From positions 1 through 44,478 of the forward strand of contig CAJAUT010000017.1 of the NCBI GenBank assembly GCA_903945195.1: a stretch of 44,478 nucleotides of DNA. Direction: 5' to 3'. A program made the translations under genes and the position numbers. The notes beneath the pieces were generated by a model. The model was given only the letters and a program-made list of their open reading frames with translations, was not told the DNA's origin and searched no databases. Within the stretch, counting starts at the first letter, position 1. The number at the start of each line of letters is the position of its first letter. This stretch comes from an uncultured bacterium (lineage in GTDB: Bacteria; Patescibacteriota; Microgenomatia; UBA1400; UBA12108). Positions 1-6,744 of this stretch are shown here, one piece after another.

Positions 1-512
1 TATTTGCTCGGCCATTTTTTGCTCGCTTCTTGTTCATACATTTCAATTTTGGATTTTATATTATCAAAATTTGGATTTTGCTCTACACTCTCAAGCTTGT
101 GTTCGTACTTACTCATGTACTCATAAAATTTGTCATATACTTTCTCACATTCATCCTTTGTATATAATCCTGGCTCACCCACTAGATTTAGCACAGCCAG
201 TCTAGAGTGAGTAGAATCTAAAATAGCTTCGTTGCGACGCAGTTGTGCAGGTGACACGGCCATATTTATCATCGACTCTGCAAACACAATAGATAGATTT
301 GCTCGACTCATGGGATTTTGCCAGGATACTACACCAGCTACAACAAACACGATAAATATTGAGCCAGCAAATTTTGCATATCCAATTCTAAAATTTTCGA
401 CCCAGCTAGTATTTTCTGCGTACACTCTAGCCAATATCTTGTCCTGGATCAGGGGACTAGGAGAAATTTTCCGCGCATGCTTTAATGATTTTATTACGTC
501 ATTTTTTTTCAT
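1..512 (-). CDS. Membrane protein following an ECF sigma factor, possible anti-sigma factor (partial)
   Basis: Reading the minus strand from an ATG at 512-510 gives an open frame of 170 codons that runs off the window at base 1. AAGGAAG lies about 5 nt before the start. The product begins with a short charged segment (MKKNDVIKSLKHARKIS), has one membrane segment at about residues 44-60 and continues into a charged, probably extracytoplasmic region. Its start lies inside the last codons of the upstream sigma-factor gene (14-nt overlap), which suggests translational coupling. A small membrane protein cotranscribed behind an ECF sigma factor is the usual arrangement for an anti-sigma factor, but I see no zinc-binding HxxxCxxC motif, so the role is inferred from position and topology only. 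Confidence 0.6.
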   Translation of the reverse strand, partial: MKKNDVIKSLKHARKISPSPLIQDKILARVYAENTSWVENFRIGYAKFAGSIFIVFVVAGVVSWQNPMSRANLSIVFAESMINMAVSPAQLRRNEAILDSTHSRLAVLNLVGEPGLYTKDECEKVYDKFYEYMSKYEHKLESVEQNPNFDNIKSKIEMYEQEASKKWPSK

Positions 513-1008
513 AAATCTTCCTTAGAGCATTTAGTGCTCTATGTATCGTTACTCGCACTGTAGCCTCTTTTTTATTTAGTATTTTTGCTATCTGACTAGG
601 TTTGAGTTCCTCTATATAGTATAGTACCAATATTTCTTTATACTCCTCTTTTATCAAGTCAAGGAATTTACCCAGTTGCTTTATATCTTCATCAATTTCT
701 AAAGCATTTTGTGTCTCATCTGCCTCAGCCACTTTACTTTGATCTATCATCTCAATAGATACAGATACATTATGATTGCTCGCTCGGTAATGATCGACCA
801 GTACCCCGTGCGCCATAGTGTACAAGAGTGCTTTGGTATTTATGATCTCTGCTCCCTCCTTTAACTTTTTCCAGTATTTAGAAAATACAGAAGAAGCTAA
901 ATCTTCTGCAGTTTCATGGCTAGATGTTCGGAAGTAAAAATACCTATATATTTGCTTTATATAAGTAAAGTATTCACTTTCAAACTTTTGTTGTATTAGA
1001 TCTATCAT
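499..1008 (-). CDS. ECF-type RNA polymerase sigma factor
   Basis: The 169-residue product has the two-domain layout of ECF sigma-70 factors. Region 2 lies at about residues 10-75, with the helical stretch HETAEDLASSVFSKYWKKL. Region 4 lies at about residues 110-165 and includes a helix-turn-helix with LKPSQIAKILNKKEATVRV. An acidic linker of about 30 residues joins them. Family knowledge: such factors direct RNA polymerase to a small regulon, often for envelope stress, and are held inactive by a membrane anti-sigma factor; the next gene fits that place. The gene is divergent from a secreted protein gene at 1112, which is a candidate regulon member. Target promoters cannot be deduced here. Confidence 0.9.
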   Translation of the reverse strand: MIDLIQQKFESEYFTYIKQIYRYFYFRTSSHETAEDLASSVFSKYWKKLKEGAEIINTKALLYTMAHGVLVDHYRASNHNVSVSIEMIDQSKVAEADETQNALEIDEDIKQLGKFLDLIKEEYKEILVLYYIEELKPSQIAKILNKKEATVRVTIHRALNALRKIYEKK

Positions 1009-1111
1009 ATAAGCCGCTAATTACCTATAAATATTACACTGTAACAATTACTCTATTATAACGGCTAATCATTAAGAATTCATTACGAAGCCCAAAAAAG
1101 GAGACATATAT
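1009..1111. promoter_or_regulatory. Divergent intergenic region between the sigma gene and a secreted protein gene
   Basis: These 103 bp separate the sigma-factor gene (minus) from the secreted-protein gene (plus) and must hold both promoters. An AT-rich -10 candidate TATTAT lies at 1054-1059. GTAAC at 1041-1045 could be an ECF-type -35 element, but no clear -10 partner was seen. The plus gene has a normal ribosome binding site (AAGGAGA) shortly before its start. Confidence 0.35.
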
Positions 1112-1483
1112 ATGTCAAAAATATTATTAGCTAGTTTAGTTGCAGGAGCTATACTTGTAAGCGCAAGTACGAGTGTGCTTGCAAAAAGTTTAGATCAGAC
1201 AGGTACTATCAAAACTATACTCGGTCCTTGCTCCGATCAGCTTATCATAAACGAATCAGGCTTTACAGTTTATTATCCTTTAGATCACATACTAGGCACA
1301 GTAGGGGTAAACATGAACATGCTCACAGGCACTCCTAGACTAGATAGTGTCTGTATGGATGCTGGCTGGACAGTCTCTGGAGGCAATGTCACAGGCGGTA
1401 TCCAACTCGCATTTTCTAAAGATGGTAACAAGGCCATAGACTTTAAATATGTCTTAGGAAAGACTGATATCAAGTTTAGATAA
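1112..1483 (+). CDS. Small secreted protein of unknown function
   Basis: The 123-residue product starts with a clear signal peptide: a lysine, then a hydrophobic core at residues 4-22 ending SVLAKS, with likely cleavage after A24. The mature part of about 99 residues has two cysteines (C40, C81) that could form a disulfide bond, is rich in glycine and beta-prone residues, and contains no motif I recognise. A good ribosome binding site (AAAAGGAGA) precedes the ATG. It is divergent from the ECF sigma gene and so may belong to its regulon. Function unknown. Confidence 0.75.
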   Translation: MSKILLASLVAGAILVSASTSVLAKSLDQTGTIKTILGPCSDQLIINESGFTVYYPLDHILGTVGVNMNMLTGTPRLDSVCMDAGWTVSGGNVTGGIQLAFSKDGNKAIDFKYVLGKTDIKFR

Positions 1484-1510
1484 ATATCTATACAGTGATA
1501 CAATTCGTAG

Positions 1511-1906
1511 GTGGCAATATATCTTAGACAAATCTTAGCAACTATCGCTGCCTACGTCTTGTATCATAGCAATCACCTGCTTAGATTCTTTGCAGATTTC
1601 CTTGCTTCAGACACGCTAGACTCACTCTCAAATCGATATTCTTCTTGGTACAACATGTACCTAATTTCAAAAGTAATCAATTTTTCCGAAGTAGGCAAAC
1701 ATGATCGAGCAGTCACTATCACCAAGCAAGAAACTATCGACTCTATGATCATCGCAGAGCTAGACTATCACGGACTTACTTCTGTCGAGCTAGAGTTATA
1801 TCTCATCAAATCTTTGACCGCGATTGCAGGGATCAATCTAGACTCTATTCAAGTCTCAAATATTTCAAAAGGCCATGCCAAGCTCATATTTTCGATGCTT
1901 CGCTAA
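1511..1906 (+). CDS. Hypothetical protein with an N-terminal hydrophobic segment
   Basis: This 131-codon frame starts with GTG 27 nt after the preceding gene. Residues 5-31 (LRQILATIAAYVLYHSNHLL) are moderately hydrophobic and could insert in the membrane. The remainder looks like a soluble alpha/beta domain and ends with KGHAKLIFSML. I do not recognise a family. The GTG start is uncertain; an internal ATG near 1652 would remove the hydrophobic part. Same-strand neighbours and spacing are consistent with a real gene, but evidence is limited to the open frame. Confidence 0.5.
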   Translation: MAIYLRQILATIAAYVLYHSNHLLRFFADFLASDTLDSLSNRYSSWYNMYLISKVINFSEVGKHDRAVTITKQETIDSMIIAELDYHGLTSVELELYLIKSLTAIAGINLDSIQVSNISKGHAKLIFSMLR

Positions 1907-1963
1907 TATTGACCTACTCTGACCTCTTCCCAATGACTCTAGGATAACTGTAGTATACAAAAC

Positions 1964-2260
1964 ATGAGAAAAGAAAAAATAAGTGGGAATAGACAAAAAA
2001 CTGAAGGTGGGCTTAATCCGAAAAACGGTAGAATGGTTTATAGCTCAGAAATTGAAGAAGCAGTTGGAAATAATGTCAGAATAGAACACATAAATTATAA
2101 TATACAGTTTTATACACATGATGCACGAGAAAACGCAATAAAAACAGGGGAAAGTATGCCTACTGATGCAGAGATAACTGCTTTAGCAGAATTTTGGGCA
2201 AGTAGATGGACTGAGATTGGAGAAGAAGTTCCTGTATACATTTCAAGATTTTTAAAATAA
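1964..2260 (+). CDS. Small hypothetical protein
   Basis: The product has 98 residues, no membrane segment and no recognised motif. The first 30 residues are basic and probably disordered; residues 30-98 look like a small alpha/beta domain. A TAGTAT hexamer ends 7 nt before the ATG, matching the leaderless start pattern of many genes in this window and supporting this start. Function unknown. Confidence 0.6.
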   Translation: MRKEKISGNRQKTEGGLNPKNGRMVYSSEIEEAVGNNVRIEHINYNIQFYTHDARENAIKTGESMPTDAEITALAEFWASRWTEIGEEVPVYISRFLK

Positions 2261-2278
2261 ATGAAATAATGGTATTTC

Positions 2279-2764
2279 CTACCAAAAATAAATTTTTGGC
2301 TTATCCGAATTCGGAAATACTTCACTTCTTAATTCGTTCCAATCAACATCGCGGATTTTTGGGCATTTCTTACAATGAAGTGCATAATAATCCAATTCAC
2401 TTTGCACATGGCGCGAATCTTGCCCATTTACAAGTAGATCTAATGATGCACTGGCAAGAGATAATCCTTCTGCCGTAACACAATGCTGTAGGTACAATAT
2501 CATCCAAGCCAAATCATCTCTACCAAGCGTAGCAGCTTCAATAATATTTCTCTGCTTTCGTTTGGGATCATATAAAATCGTAAGTGGAGCTTGGGTAACC
2601 TCTATGACTAAACATATATTATCAAGTGTTACATTAAAATCAGGCACAGCATGATATCCATTGTGTTCTAAAGTGATAGCTTCATATCTGAGTCTATTTT
2701 GATTAAATTGATGTACAAGTAGGTCTGCCACAATATATTCAGCTTGATTATCTTCTTTTCTCAT
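2279..2764 (-). CDS. Hypothetical protein, possibly with a PD-(D/E)XK-like fold
   Basis: I take the ATG at 2764 as start, giving 161 residues; a TTG at 2809 would add 15 residues but leaves almost no room before the divergent gene at 2815. An early helix (AEYIVADLLVHQF) is followed by VPDFNV and then LVIEVTQ. This order of a helix acid, a PD turn and an E-V-T strand resembles a degenerate PD-(D/E)XK nuclease core with threonine in place of the usual lysine; that is a tentative structural guess. A CKKC pair lies near the C-terminus. No family was recognised. Confidence 0.6.
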   Translation of the reverse strand: MRKEDNQAEYIVADLLVHQFNQNRLRYEAITLEHNGYHAVPDFNVTLDNICLVIEVTQAPLTILYDPKRKQRNIIEAATLGRDDLAWMILYLQHCVTAEGLSLASASLDLLVNGQDSRHVQSELDYYALHCKKCPKIRDVDWNELRSEVFPNSDKPKIYFW

Positions 2765-2814
2765 TATCTGAGATAATAATCTTGTTTGTAGTAAATTGAA
2801 AGATATCAAACCAA

Positions 2815-3039
2815 ATGAAGCAACCTCGTCCAGCGACAGCCAAAGAAATCAAAGACGTCACAAAACTATTGTCCCGTGCTCGCAATAAATACGAAAACAA
2901 GCTTCTAGAGATTGAAAAGCTCTGGGCCAAGCTAGGTCCTCACGACTACAAGAAGCGTCGCCTTATCACTGGACTCACCAGTTCGCTTATAGAGATTGAT
3001 AAAAGTATTCGGGAATGGGAAGACAAGATTCAAAAATAA
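2815..3039 (+). CDS. Small helical hypothetical protein
   Basis: The product has 74 residues, is strongly charged and almost entirely helix-forming (KDVTKLLSRARNKYENKLLE, later LIEIDKSIREWEDKI). It may form a short antiparallel coiled coil. No catalytic motif is visible. It is divergent from the gene ending at 2279 and its stop abuts the stop of the convergent phosphoribosyltransferase gene at 3040. Function unknown. Confidence 0.55.
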   Translation: MKQPRPATAKEIKDVTKLLSRARNKYENKLLEIEKLWAKLGPHDYKKRRLITGLTSSLIEIDKSIREWEDKIQK

Positions 3040-3621
3040 TCAATCCCAAATTAATTCCCAAATACCTTTTAAGTATCTGTAATATTCATCTACATCGAGA
3101 CCTGTGCCTAAAGCAAAATAATCAATATCTGGCCCGTGGTACTTAATATCTACATCCGCAGCCTGTTTGTCATAATGCGACGTTTTTGTAAGCATTGTGG
3201 CTACTTGCACACTATTAGGTTGAAATGACATTACATAAGGTATAACAACACGGGCAATGGTTAATTTTGTATCAGCAATATCATCTTTAATCAATACATC
3301 TTTACCTCTGAAATTTTTCTTGGGGTTTCTTGGCCATAATACTATTCTAGGATCACCATTTGACTCAGTGTTAGCACCATAACTTTTAACTCTAATCCTT
3401 TCGTTAATTATGTGCTTAGGTCTCCTAGGGGACGATTGTATAACTCGATTTGAGAGTTCATTAAATTGCTTGGCTCCATACCAAATGCTAAGAAAAGTTA
3501 CATCCATTCCAGCATAATCGATGGCTATATCTGTACCTATTGTTTTGATATGGCTATTTAAGTCATCCTCACTAATTCTTTGGACCAATTTGTGAGGTTT
3601 CAACTTCTCTGCAACTAACAT
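3040..3621 (-). CDS. Type I phosphoribosyltransferase, hypoxanthine/guanine PRTase-like
   Basis: The 193-residue product has the layout of the HGPRT group. N-terminal ISEDDLNSHIKTIGTDIA matches the usual family start. DVLIKDDIADTKLTIARV at about 108-125 corresponds to the PRPP-binding loop (usual form EDIxDTGxT). The C-terminal FALGTGLDVDEYYRYLKGIW corresponds to the purine-binding end with its conserved GxGLD. Members salvage hypoxanthine or guanine with PRPP. Odd points: lysine replaces the usual glycine in the PRPP loop, and an insertion of about 25 residues precedes it. Substrate specificity is uncertain; a xanthine or other nucleobase enzyme is possible. Confidence 0.75.
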   Translation of the reverse strand: MLVAEKLKPHKLVQRISEDDLNSHIKTIGTDIAIDYAGMDVTFLSIWYGAKQFNELSNRVIQSSPRRPKHIINERIRVKSYGANTESNGDPRIVLWPRNPKKNFRGKDVLIKDDIADTKLTIARVVIPYVMSFQPNSVQVATMLTKTSHYDKQAADVDIKYHGPDIDYFALGTGLDVDEYYRYLKGIWELIWD

Positions 3622-3702
3622 ATTATAAGTAAACTAAACTTTGACTATCTTATCCATGCCCACTAGGTGCGTACAACTAGATCTGTTGTATACTTGCGGT
3701 AT

Positions 3703-4788
3703 ATGAGTAGTACAGTCACATGTCCTTCTTGCGGCCACCAGTTTAGTCCTGACGACCTCCTCACCCACGAAATCGAAGTAGAGCTGCGGGCCAAGCTAGA
3801 AAAAGAATTGGCTGCCAAAGCCAAAGAAGCAGCTAGTAAAGAAATCCTCGACAAAGAAGCGGAAATCAAAGAACTCAAAGAAAAAGCCAAAGAATCAGCC
3901 GAGTTTGAGCTCAAGCTTCGCAAAGAAAAGCGCGAGATCGAAGAGGCCAGAGAAAAATTTGAACTCGAAAAAACTAGACAACTAGATCTAGAGCGCACCA
4001 AAATCCGTGAAGAAGCCGAGAAATCGATCCTAGAAAAAGAAAAATACAAAATTATAGAGTACGAGAAAAAGCTCGCAGACATGCAAAAGTCTCTCGAAGA
4101 TGCCCAGCGCAAAGGCAGTCAGGCCTCTCAGCAGCTCCAAGGAGAGGTGCAAGAACTAGATCTAGAGCGTACCCTGCGCGAACTCTATCCATTTGATGAA
4201 ATAGGGGAGGTAAAAAAAGGCGAAAACGGAGCTGACATCCGCCAAATCGTACGTACAGAAAAAGGCACAGTTTGTGGCAAAATACTCTGGGAAAGTAAGC
4301 GTACCAAAGCTTGGTCAGATGGATGGGTCTCCAAACTCAAAGAAGATATGCGACGCGACGCTGCCAGTCTAGCTGCCATCGTGACTCAGTCCATGCCTAG
4401 CCATATAAATCAAAATATCGGTAGCATAAATGGGGTCTGGGTCCTGACACCCGACGCCATCGCGCCACTATCTATGCTACTACGTAAAAACTTGATCGAT
4501 GTAGCCAGGGAAAAAGTAGTGGCAGTCCACAAACAAACTACAGCCGAGTCGCTCTACGACTATGTGACTAGTAGCACCTTCAACCAAAATATCGAGCGAA
4601 TAGTAGGCGTATATCTAGACATGAAAGCCCAAATCGCCAAAGAAGAAACCAATGCTCTGCGGGGATATAAACAGCGCAATATGCAGGTAGATATGTTGCT
4701 ATCAGGTATGACAGGTATCTACGGTGAGATGCAGGGGATCGCCGGCACCTCACTTCCACCCATTGCATTACTGGAACAAGGCGCTTGA
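3703..4788 (+). CDS. DUF2130 domain protein with N-terminal zinc-ribbon half and coiled coil
   Basis: The start is set at the ATG at 3703: TATACT ends 8 nt upstream and the product then begins with the expected MSSTVTCPSCGHQF. Residues 7-10 form a CPSC knuckle. Residues 20-150 are a long, very charged coiled coil rich in KEL/KEK repeats. The C-terminal part (about 160-340) is the DUF2130 domain with LYPFDEIGEVKKGENGADI and LWESKRTKAWSDGW. The ESKRTKAW stretch resembles the ExK strand of PD-(D/E)XK nucleases, so a DNA-directed role has some support, but the function of the family is not established. Confidence 0.85.
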   Translation: MSSTVTCPSCGHQFSPDDLLTHEIEVELRAKLEKELAAKAKEAASKEILDKEAEIKELKEKAKESAEFELKLRKEKREIEEAREKFELEKTRQLDLERTKIREEAEKSILEKEKYKIIEYEKKLADMQKSLEDAQRKGSQASQQLQGEVQELDLERTLRELYPFDEIGEVKKGENGADIRQIVRTEKGTVCGKILWESKRTKAWSDGWVSKLKEDMRRDAASLAAIVTQSMPSHINQNIGSINGVWVLTPDAIAPLSMLLRKNLIDVAREKVVAVHKQTTAESLYDYVTSSTFNQNIERIVGVYLDMKAQIAKEETNALRGYKQRNMQVDMLLSGMTGIYGEMQGIAGTSLPPIALLEQGA

Positions 4789-4797
4789 TCAACCTGA

Positions 4798-4803
4798 TAT
4801 AAT
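4798..4803 (+). promoter_or_regulatory. -10 box for a leaderless start
   Basis: TATAAT ends 6 nt before the ATG at 4810. At this distance transcription would start at or next to the start codon. There is no ribosome binding site. Confidence 0.6.
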
Positions 4804-4809
4804 AATCCT

Positions 4810-5238
4810 ATGACAAATTCATTTGAAGTTGCTTTAGTTGAATTACCATATAAAGGGCCTAGGCTAAAATCATCAAAAATACACTCTAGCCATGATGATT
4901 TGCGTAGTTTCATGGCGGATTTGAGGCTTGTCTCGAAGCTCCCCCGCTCAGAATTTCCCACTAGATATGGAGCCTCAGCCAAACTAACTCATGACAGTGA
5001 ATTAAAGAATATTCAATATAATGAAATATATTTACTTCTTGTTAAAGCTGGGTTTACGTCTGGATATGGGACTTTTACCGAAAATAGTCTTAGTGTATCT
5101 AAAGAAAATGATTCAATGCTTAACGATATAGTTCTCATACCTGGAACAGATATACGAGGAGAAGTAATACAAAAAGAAAATGGGTTGTTTGAATATTTAT
5201 GGAGACGCACTTTTACAAATCCTGTCAGAACTCGCTAA
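4810..5238 (+). CDS. Hypothetical protein
   Basis: The product has 142 residues and is soluble, without signal peptide, membrane segment or recognised motif. It is mixed alpha/beta, with a conserved-looking stretch VLIPGTDIRGEVI near the C-terminus. A perfect TATAAT 6 nt upstream supports both expression and this start. It lies between the DUF2130 gene and a glycosyltransferase gene without an obvious functional link. Confidence 0.65.
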   Translation: MTNSFEVALVELPYKGPRLKSSKIHSSHDDLRSFMADLRLVSKLPRSEFPTRYGASAKLTHDSELKNIQYNEIYLLLVKAGFTSGYGTFTENSLSVSKENDSMLNDIVLIPGTDIRGEVIQKENGLFEYLWRRTFTNPVRTR

Positions 5239-5244
5239 TGCTTG

Positions 5245-5250
5245 TATAAT
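5245..5250 (+). promoter_or_regulatory. -10 box for the leaderless glycosyltransferase mRNA
   Basis: TATAAT ends 6 nt before the ATG at 5257. It decides the start of the glycosyltransferase gene, because the upstream in-frame TTG at 5242 overlaps the box itself. Confidence 0.65.
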
Positions 5251-5256
5251 GTAACA

Positions 5257-6084
5257 ATGAGAATTGCAGTAATAATCCTACATTTCGGACTCATCAAGAC
5301 CACTAAAAAATGCTTGCAGGATTTATCCAAAAAAATTGGCGAACATAAAGTAGTTCTTATCAACAACACGCAAGACGATATTTCGGGTTTGGCAAAGATA
5401 ATAAATGGCACCAAAATCATCAATAACGAAACCAACATAGGTTTTGCAGGCGGAGTAAATCAAGGTCTTAAGTACGCTTCAAAGGACAAAAGTATCACCC
5501 ACTATTTCCTAATGAACAACGATCTTAGTATCTCATTTGGCTCATTTGCCCAGTTGCTTCTGACTTTTGCTAGGTTCCCAAAATGTGGCATTGTCTCGCC
5601 CGTTCTACATCATGGTGAAGTTTATGATTGGGGAGGTAAATACAATAAATGGTCAGGCATGGTAAAACACAAGAACTGGCCAAACAAGCCTAAGACCACA
5701 CAGACCGTAGGTCATGTGGCTGGAGCTGCTATGCTCATGTCACGCGAATTAGTCGAAAAAATAGGCATGCTTGATGAAAGGTTTTTCCTCTATTTTGAAG
5801 ATCTAGATTTTTGTTTGCGCGCTACAAACGCTGGTTATACTATCCACATAAATCCTGATGTGGTGGCAGATCACGAGGTCTCTGCAGGATCAAATCTATT
5901 TGGTCGTACCAAGTATCAGTGGGCCTCACACTTCAAGTTTGTAAACAAACACCTCTTCAAACTCGTCTATCCCACAGCCTACATTTACGATTTAATTATT
6001 TATCCGCTCTGGCTGCTCAAGGGTCTGACCTTAAAGGGTGAGCCCAACCCGCAGACTCAAAGGCGGGAAGGTCAGACCCTGTAG
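5257..6084 (+). CDS. Family 2 glycosyltransferase, rhamnosyltransferase-like
   Basis: The 275-residue product is a GT-A fold enzyme. IAVIILHFG opens the nucleotide-binding half. NETNIGFAGGVNQGL at about 65-80 is the typical NxGFAGGxNxG motif, MNNDLSI at about 90-96 carries the DxD-equivalent, and GHVAGAAMLMSREL plus LDERFFLYFEDLDFCLR form the acceptor-site region of rhamnosyltransferase-type GT2 proteins. It should add a sugar to a cell-surface glycan at the cytoplasmic face of the membrane. The last 22 residues are encoded by a palindromic repeat that occurs again in the gene at 6729, so the natural C-terminus has been changed by insertion. Confidence 0.9.
   Translation: MRIAVIILHFGLIKTTKKCLQDLSKKIGEHKVVLINNTQDDISGLAKIINGTKIINNETNIGFAGGVNQGLKYASKDKSITHYFLMNNDLSISFGSFAQLLLTFARFPKCGIVSPVLHHGEVYDWGGKYNKWSGMVKHKNWPNKPKTTQTVGHVAGAAMLMSRELVEKIGMLDERFFLYFEDLDFCLRATNAGYTIHINPDVVADHEVSAGSNLFGRTKYQWASHFKFVNKHLFKLVYPTAYIYDLIIYPLWLLKGLTLKGEPNPQTQRREGQTL
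6019..6080 (+). repeat. Palindromic repeat element inside a coding sequence, copy 1
   Basis: The element is 62 nt with perfect 13-nt inverted ends (AGGGTCTGACCTT and AAGGTCAGACCCT) and an inner CCCGC/GCGGG pair, so it can fold into a long hairpin. It forms the 3' end of the glycosyltransferase gene, and its frame gives LTLKGEPNPQTQRREGQTL before the stop. A copy identical at about 58 of 62 positions lies at 6909-6970 and is translated in the same frame. Confidence 0.85.
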
Positions 6085-6090
6085 GATTAT

Positions 6091-6744
6091 ATGCAAAACA
6101 CTCTATCAATTATTGTTTTAGACCAAAAAGATATTACAGATTTTGCGGCTGCCCGAAACGAAGAGCTAGCCAAAGCAAAAACTCCTGCCCGCAATGCTTC
6201 GCATAGCGATGCAGGCGGGGGTTGGGTGTTATTTGTCGACTCAGACGAAAAGATAACTCCTGAGTTAAAAGACGAAGTTCTAAAAGCTATAGAGTCCAAA
6301 AATTACGATGCCTATTACATCCCTCGTTTAGATACTTTTATGGGCAGGGAGTTGAGACATGGTGAGACAGGTAGTGCCAAGTTTATCCGCTTAGCTCGTA
6401 AGGATTATGGCAAATGGGAAAGACCCGTTCACGAAATGTGGGTAGGTAAAGGTAAAGTAGGTACTCTCACCTCGCCGCTACTACACGAATCACACAAAAC
6501 CATCTCTTCTTTTCTAGACAAAATAAATCTATACTCGACGATCGACGCTGAATATAGATACAAACAAGGCATCAAGAGTTCTCTGTGGAAAATCTGGCTA
6601 TATCCCTTTGCCAAGTTCAAATACAACTATTTCTTGAAGCTTGGATTCCTCGATGGTACGCCAGGTGCCATCATGGCCATCATGATGAGTTTCCACTCTT
6701 ATCTCACCTGGACGAAACTCTACCTACTATGGCAAAACAAATAG
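6091..6744 (+). CDS. Family 2 glycosyltransferase (WaaE/KdtX-like), apparently internally shortened
   Basis: The 217-residue product matches the LPS/capsule-type GT2 group from DFAAARNEELAKAK onward. WVLFVDSDEKITPEL carries the DxD motif, KFIRLARKDYGKWERPVHE is the typical middle, and a C-terminal SSLWKIWLYPFAKF membrane-associated segment follows. The start MQNTLSIIVLDQKD joins the first beta strand directly to the ARNE region. The roughly 50 residues that normally lie between them, with the nucleotide-binding D of the first half, are missing. A GC-rich partly palindromic insert (6181-6221) also adds TPARNASHSDAG before the DxD strand. The gene may therefore be inactive or use a partner. It overlaps the next gene by 16 nt. 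Confidence 0.75.
   Translation: MQNTLSIIVLDQKDITDFAAARNEELAKAKTPARNASHSDAGGGWVLFVDSDEKITPELKDEVLKAIESKNYDAYYIPRLDTFMGRELRHGETGSAKFIRLARKDYGKWERPVHEMWVGKGKVGTLTSPLLHESHKTISSFLDKINLYSTIDAEYRYKQGIKSSLWKIWLYPFAKFKYNYFLKLGFLDGTPGAIMAIMMSFHSYLTWTKLYLLWQNK

Noticed and set aside
232-525. Plus-strand 97-residue frame over the anti-sigma-like gene
   Set aside because: The minus-strand frame has a ribosome binding site, a membrane segment and coupling to the sigma gene; the plus frame is its shadow.
2269-2478. Plus-strand 69-residue frame
   Set aside because: It lies wholly over the minus-strand gene at 2279-2764, lacks a start signal and has unlikely composition.
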